A stretch of DNA of 9,252 nucleotides from an uncultured Clostridia bacterium (GTDB lineage: Bacteria > Bacillota > Clostridia > Oscillospirales > Acutalibacteraceae). The position numbers and the translations under genes were made by a program. The notes under the pieces were generated by a model that saw only the letters and a program-made list of their open reading frames with translations, was not told the origin of the DNA and made no database searches. Where the stretch lies: positions 1 to 9,252 of the forward strand of contig CALFPM010000141.1 in assembly GCA_937919155.1 (NCBI GenBank), written 5' to 3'. Below, in pieces: positions 6,077-9,252 of the stretch (position 1 is its first letter; each line of letters starts with the position of its first letter).

Positions 6077-7729
6077 TTATCCTCCGTTACCGTTAAAATT
6101 ATTTATTTTAGCCTTTAAATTTTCTAAAGGACTTGTTGTTGCTTTTGCTTTTTCAGTGTTTGAAACTGCAATTTTCATTTTTCTGCCAACGACCTCATAA
6201 ACAGCTCTTGCAAGCTCTTTTGAATGAGTATCCGTGCAGATGAAATCAAAAAGAGTGGGGTTATCGGAATGAATAACAATTCTTCCGTTTTTGATTGATG
6301 CGGATGAATTTGCCATAATTCCGAAAAGGGGAATGTCGTAAATTCTGATTTTGTCAAGCACTTCGGGCCACTGCTCAAAGCTGCCGTCTGCCATTTCAGG
6401 CTCTGATTCGGGAGCTTTCGGTGCAGGTGACGGAGCAGGAGCGGGTGCAGGTGCTTCCTCGGGAAGAGGAATTTTTTCTTTTTCAGGCTCCGTTTTCTGC
6501 GGTGCAGGCTTTTCAGGTGCGCTGACGGGGGCAGGCTCAGCTTTTTTGTCAGGAATCTGAACATTTCCTGCAGATATTGCTGCAAGCTTTTCTTCAATTG
6601 CGCTTATTCTCATTTCAAGGTCGGCGGAAATTCCGTCTCCCGATGATGCTGAGGGAGCGCACATTTTTATGACAGCCGCTTCAAGCTGAATTTTCTTGTT
6701 GGCGGCATTTTTGATGTTTTTTGCAGTCTGTTCAAGAATTTCGATGCAGGAAAGAATCTTTGAAAGTTTGAGCTGACCTGCTCTGTCTTTTATTTTCAGA
6801 AGTTCATCCTTTGAACAAACAATAAGACCTTCGCAATCCTGAATGGTTTTTGCAACCATAAGGTTGCGGAAATGGAGCGTAAGCTCCGTGCAGAGGCTGT
6901 CAATGTCACAGGAATCACTGTGGAGCTTTGAAACAAGCTTCAGTGAGTTTGTGAAATCGCCTTTTGCCACAAATTCCGAAAATGAGAAAAGATGAACGGT
7001 GCCTGCAATGCCTGCCGCATCGCTTACTGCATTTTCGTCAATATCCGTGCCCATTGCAAAGCAACGGTCAAGCAGCGAAAGTGCATCTCTCATACCGCCG
7101 TCCGCAATTCGCGCAATGAGGCTTGCGGCGTTGGGAGTGAGGTTCACATTTTCTTTTTCCGCAACATACATAAGCCTTGCAGTGATATCCTCGGGAGCAA
7201 TTCGTTTAAAATCAAAACGCTGGCATCTTGAAAGAATTGTTGAGGGGAGCTTATGAATTTCCGTTGTTGCAAGAATAAAAATAACATGTGATGGAGGCTC
7301 TTCAAGGGTTTTGAGCAGGGCATTGAATGCGCCGATGGAGAGCATATGCACCTCGTCAATGATATAAACCCTGTATTTTGCATTTGCAGGAGTGAAGTTT
7401 GCCTCTTCGCGCAGGTCTCTGATATTATCAACGCCGTTGTTGCTTGCGGCGTCAATTTCAATAACATCAAGGATTGAGCCGTTTTCAATTCCTCTGCAGA
7501 TTTCGCATTCGTTGCAGGGATTGCCGTTAACGGGATTCAGGCAGTTAACTGCCTTTGAAAGAATTTTGGCGCAGGTTGTTTTTCCTGTACCTCTTGAACC
7601 TGTGAAAAGATATGCGTGAGAAATTCTTCCGCTTTCAAGCTGATTCTGCAGAGTTCTTGTGACATGAGGCTGACCGTAAACATCGGCAAAATCCTTCGGT
7701 CTCCATTTGCGGTAAAGCGCCTGATACAT
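6077..7729 (-). CDS. dnaX: DNA polymerase III gamma/tau subunit
   Basis: Clamp-loader ATPase that opens the DnaN ring and links it to the polymerase. From M at 7729 the protein has 550 residues. Domain I has MYQALYRKWRP, Walker A GSRGTGKTT (44-52), zinc cysteines C63, C72, C75 and C78, Walker B VYIIDEVHML (121-130) and the SRC motif (167-169). GGMRDALSLLD (211-221) is the sensor 2 region. A Pro/Ala/Glu-rich linker covers about 393-447, followed by a compact C-terminal domain. The frame extends 53 codons upstream to 7888, but that part lies over the SRP RNA gene and is unlike any DnaX. AAAGGATG about ten bases upstream is the likely ribosome site. No promoter lies between ffs and dnaX, so expression probably depends on readthrough from the ffs promoter. 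Confidence 0.96.
   Translation of the reverse strand: MYQALYRKWRPKDFADVYGQPHVTRTLQNQLESGRISHAYLFTGSRGTGKTTCAKILSKAVNCLNPVNGNPCNECEICRGIENGSILDVIEIDAASNNGVDNIRDLREEANFTPANAKYRVYIIDEVHMLSIGAFNALLKTLEEPPSHVIFILATTEIHKLPSTILSRCQRFDFKRIAPEDITARLMYVAEKENVNLTPNAASLIARIADGGMRDALSLLDRCFAMGTDIDENAVSDAAGIAGTVHLFSFSEFVAKGDFTNSLKLVSKLHSDSCDIDSLCTELTLHFRNLMVAKTIQDCEGLIVCSKDELLKIKDRAGQLKLSKILSCIEILEQTAKNIKNAANKKIQLEAAVIKMCAPSASSGDGISADLEMRISAIEEKLAAISAGNVQIPDKKAEPAPVSAPEKPAPQKTEPEKEKIPLPEEAPAPAPAPSPAPKAPESEPEMADGSFEQWPEVLDKIRIYDIPLFGIMANSSASIKNGRIVIHSDNPTLFDFICTDTHSKELARAVYEVVGRKMKIAVSNTEKAKATTSPLENLKAKINNFNGNGG
6521..6550 (-). other. Possible frameshift/slippage site in dnaX
   Basis: Codons GAC-AAA-AAA-GCT (residues 394-397) contain six A (6542-6547). 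A -1 shift would read AGC then TGA, ending the protein at about 397 residues, just before the Pro/Ala linker: a gamma-like product. A GCTGA/TCAGC inverted repeat (6521-6525/6537-6541) starts immediately downstream. The heptamer is C-AAA-AAA rather than the classic A-AAA-AAG, so ribosomal slipping would be inefficient; transcript slippage is another route. Confidence 0.22.
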
Positions 7730-7749
7730 TCTTTCACATCCTTTTACAT

Positions 7750-7766
7750 AAAAATAGAGCGTTCTC
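7750..7766 (-). terminator. Probable leaky terminator / 3' end of the SRP RNA
   Basis: The closing helix of the RNA ends in GCTCT followed by ATTTTTATG on the minus strand (five T at 7750-7754). The 3' arm alone could also form a short AGAG-AACG-CTCT hairpin (7756-7767 region). The weak T-tract and the absence of another promoter before dnaX suggest partial readthrough. Confidence 0.4.
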
Positions 7767-7899
7767 TTGGTCATATGGCGGTAGGCAGACTGTGGCGCAC
7801 AAGACTGTCCGCTTAATGCTGCTCGGTTCACCCGCCTGACATGGTTCACGGTGCCCTGTCGCACAGGACCCACACGCCACATGACCAAAAGAATGCTCT
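7756..7899 (-). ncRNA. ffs: Signal recognition particle RNA (small bacterial type)
   Basis: RNA scaffold of the signal recognition particle; it binds Ffh and targets nascent membrane and secreted proteins. The minus strand carries the domain IV core: GTGAACCATGTCAGG, an apical hairpin, then AGCAGCATTAAG (7815-7840 region). The ends pair along a long helix: 7762-7780 with 7875-7893 gives 19 pairs with only G-U wobbles, and AGAGC/GCTCT (7756-7760/7895-7899) extends it past one mismatch. The interior also pairs as a rod (for example CTGTG against CACAG). The termini pair directly, so the Alu domain of the 270-base Bacillus scRNA is missing; at roughly 144 bases it is a slightly long 4.5S-type RNA. 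The apical loop is GTGAA instead of GGAA. A position just upstream of dnaX is common in Firmicutes. Exact ends are estimates. Confidence 0.9.
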
Positions 7900-7921
7900 T
7901 TCTGCCATTATTATCTCATAT

Positions 7922-7950
7922 ATTATATAATATATTTATAATAATATCAA
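7922..7950 (-). promoter_or_regulatory. Strong promoter of ffs (and probably dnaX-ybaB-recR)
   Basis: On the minus strand, TTGATA (7945-7950), 17 bases, TATAAT (7922-7927): five of six and six of six consensus bases at ideal spacing, in very AT-rich surroundings. The predicted start near 7915 lies about 15 bases before the 5' arm of the SRP RNA helix, which would then be trimmed. A strong promoter suits an abundant stable RNA. Confidence 0.8.
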
Positions 7951-8071
7951 GTTAAATTTTTATGAATTCGGGTTATTTTAGAAAAAACAGGGTAATTTTT
8001 GCATATATTTTTTCACATTCTTCTTTATTCTGAATAATTTAGTAGTAAATAACATTTCGGGAGGATTTGCA

Positions 8072-9160
8072 ATGAGTGAATCATATTTTCTCGGCTCAAG
8101 CGGAAAAAACGGATTTTTCAGCTGTTTCACACAGATTGTTCCAAAAATAGAAGGACAGTACACATACATATTAAAAGGAGGTCCCGGCACAGGAAAATCA
8201 TCGCTTATGAGAAAAATTGCGGATGAAATGGAAAAGAGAGACATTGCCTGCGAAAGAATATTCTGTTCATCGGACCCGAATTCACTGGACGGAATTATTT
8301 TTCCGTCACTGAGAGTCAGCGTATGTGACGGCACATCGCCGCATATGCTTGACCCTGATTATCCCGGCGCCACGGGAGAAATAATAAATCTTGGTGACTG
8401 CTGGAATAAGGATATTTTATTTAAAAATAAAGAAAAAATAATTGAACTGACTGATAAAAACAAGGCTTGCCATATGCGGAGCAGAAGATTCATTGAATCT
8501 GCATTTTCGATTTTTGCAGACGGTGAAAAAATCTGCCTTGACAGTCTTGATGAACCAAGGCTTATGCGTTATGCATCAAGGGTTTCGGGCAGATATTTCA
8601 AAGGACTTTCGGGGAAAATCGGCACGGAAAAAATAAGGCTGCTGGACGCAATCACACCTGAGGGATATCTGTTTCTGAGTGACACTGTGAACGAACTCTG
8701 CGATGAAAAAATTGTGTTTGAGGATGATTTCGGAGTGGGGGCATCAAAGCTGATTTCCGAGCTTCGGAGTTATGCTCTGGCAAGCGGATTTTCCGTTATT
8801 TCAAGCCCCTGTGTGGGCAGAGAAAAAGCTCTTCGCCACATTATTATCAAAGAATTATCCCTCGGTTTCTTTACGGCGGATAAACTTTGCAATATTAATA
8901 TTATTCCTGAAAAAACCGTTAATCTGAAGCGATTTTATTCTTATTCAGAAATTTCTTCTCATAAATCAAGGCTGACTTTTGCAAAAAAAGCGGCAAATGA
9001 ATTGCTCAATGAGGCAATTATTTCCCTGAAATCTGCAAAAGAAATTCACGATGACCTTGAAAAATGCTATATTGATGCGATGGATTACGGAAAAATCAAT
9101 GTTATTTCGGAGATGCTGATTGAACGGATATGGAAAAGTGAGTGGTGGAGCGAAGAATAA
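8072..9160 (+). CDS. PRK06851-type P-loop ATPase of unknown function
   Basis: Protein of 362 residues resembling the conserved clostridial/bacillar family annotated as PRK06851. The opening YFLGSSGKNGFFSCF leads to Walker A, YILKGGPGTGKSSLMRKIADEM (32-53, with GK at 41-42). CSSDPNSLDGIIFPSLRVSVCDGTSPHMLDP (65-95) and the INLGDCW segment (105-111) are family hallmarks. The family is built from two similar halves; in this copy the second P-loop is degenerate, DDFGVGASK (218-226), with alanine where the lysine of GK[ST] belongs. No signal peptide or membrane segment is seen. The ATG follows GGGAGG (8059-8064) by 7 bases. It diverges from ffs, and I could not find a convincing promoter in 7951-8058. 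The biochemical function is not known to me; nucleotide binding is inferred from the motif. Confidence 0.82.
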   Translation: MSESYFLGSSGKNGFFSCFTQIVPKIEGQYTYILKGGPGTGKSSLMRKIADEMEKRDIACERIFCSSDPNSLDGIIFPSLRVSVCDGTSPHMLDPDYPGATGEIINLGDCWNKDILFKNKEKIIELTDKNKACHMRSRRFIESAFSIFADGEKICLDSLDEPRLMRYASRVSGRYFKGLSGKIGTEKIRLLDAITPEGYLFLSDTVNELCDEKIVFEDDFGVGASKLISELRSYALASGFSVISSPCVGREKALRHIIIKELSLGFFTADKLCNINIIPEKTVNLKRFYSYSEISSHKSRLTFAKKAANELLNEAIISLKSAKEIHDDLEKCYIDAMDYGKINVISEMLIERIWKSEWWSEE

Positions 9161-9173
9161 AAATATTTCAAAT

Positions 9174-9204
9174 AAAAAAGGACAGCTTGGCTGTCCTTTA
9201 GAGT
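9174..9204. terminator. Hairpin terminator after the PRK06851-type gene
   Basis: Ten-base perfect stem AAAGGACAGC (9177-9186) / GCTGTCCTTT (9190-9199) with a three-base loop. On the plus strand only TTTAGAG follows, a weak U-tract; on the minus strand it runs into six T (9174-9179) then ATTTG. It is therefore better suited to a minus-strand gene entering from the right, and probably works in both directions. Confidence 0.7.
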
Positions 9205-9252
9205 AAAACGACTCGAACTCTATACGGTTTTGAAAGGCATATTTTAGCCACA
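9198..9252 (-). CDS. Possible 3' end of an unidentified gene cut by the window edge
   Basis: On the minus strand an open frame enters from the right edge (V-A-K-I-C-L-S-K-P-Y-R-V-R-V-V-L-L) and stops at TAA (9198-9200), exactly at the base of a hairpin with a good minus-strand T-tract. That stop-then-terminator layout is the only support. Seventeen codons are too few to name a family, and an alternative minus frame is also open here. The nearby GAGTTCGAGTC resembles part of a tRNA T-arm but does not pair correctly. Confidence 0.25.
   Translation of the reverse strand, partial: VAKICLSKPYRVRVVLL

Noticed and set aside
7730..7888. N-terminal extension of DnaX by 53 codons
   Set aside because: The extension lies over the SRP RNA gene, its translation resembles no DnaX, and MYQALYRKWRP at 7729 is the family's standard start.
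9199..9252. tRNA gene at the right edge
   Set aside because: GAGTTCGAGTC looks like a T-loop, but the flanking bases do not form a five-pair T-stem or an acceptor end.
1..9252. CRISPR arrays, insertion sequences or prophage genes
   Set aside because: I saw no regularly spaced repeats, transposase motifs or terminal inverted repeats; nearly all coding sequence is housekeeping.

Overview
The window looks like a chromosomal segment from a low-to-moderate-GC clostridial Firmicute, possibly of the Ruminococcaceae/Oscillospiraceae type. That is an inference from the gene families, strong AGGAGG-type ribosome binding sites, TTGNNN-N17-TATAAT promoters, and a DnaN/YaaA/RecF/RemB set in the Bacillus order. 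TGA, TAG and TAA all end recognisable genes, so the standard bacterial code applies.

Layout. Positions 1-251 hold a possible degraded reading frame and the terminator of plsY. plsY (minus; acyl-glycerophosphate synthesis) and mnmA (plus; tRNA 2-thiouridylation) diverge from a 190-bp region with a good promoter for each. mnmA converges on a minus-strand block and shares a bidirectional terminator with it. In transcription order (right to left) that block is: SRP RNA (ffs), dnaX, ybaB, recR, a 300-bp DnaA-box region, dnaN, yaaA (S4 protein), recF and remB (DUF370). To the right of the ffs promoter a plus-strand gene encodes a PRK06851-type P-loop ATPase. It ends at a hairpin that may also terminate a minus-strand gene running in from the right edge.

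How the genes fit together. The block joins two modules that are separate in Bacillus: the replication/repair module dnaN-yaaA-recF-remB, normally preceded by dnaA and followed by gyrB, and the ffs-dnaX-ybaB-recR module. DnaX (clamp-loader tau subunit) loads the DnaN clamp, and RecF and RecR act together in gap repair. Spacings of -11 to +4 nt inside each module point to operons and translational coupling.

The most interesting stretch is 4834-5137. dnaA and gyrB are both absent from their usual places. Yet the region upstream of dnaN carries two perfect DnaA boxes, three near-matches, a GC cluster, a TAG/TAA trinucleotide run matching the published DnaA-trio pattern in the correct polarity, and an AT-rich tract. 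This is the order and orientation of the Bacillus unwinding region between dnaA and dnaN, but here recR occupies the place of dnaA. I read it as a candidate chromosomal origin (oriC) separated from dnaA.

Other points of interest are an SRP RNA with a GUGAA pentaloop in place of the usual GGAA tetraloop, a possible frameshift or slippage site in dnaX, and a degenerate second P-loop in the PRK06851-type protein.
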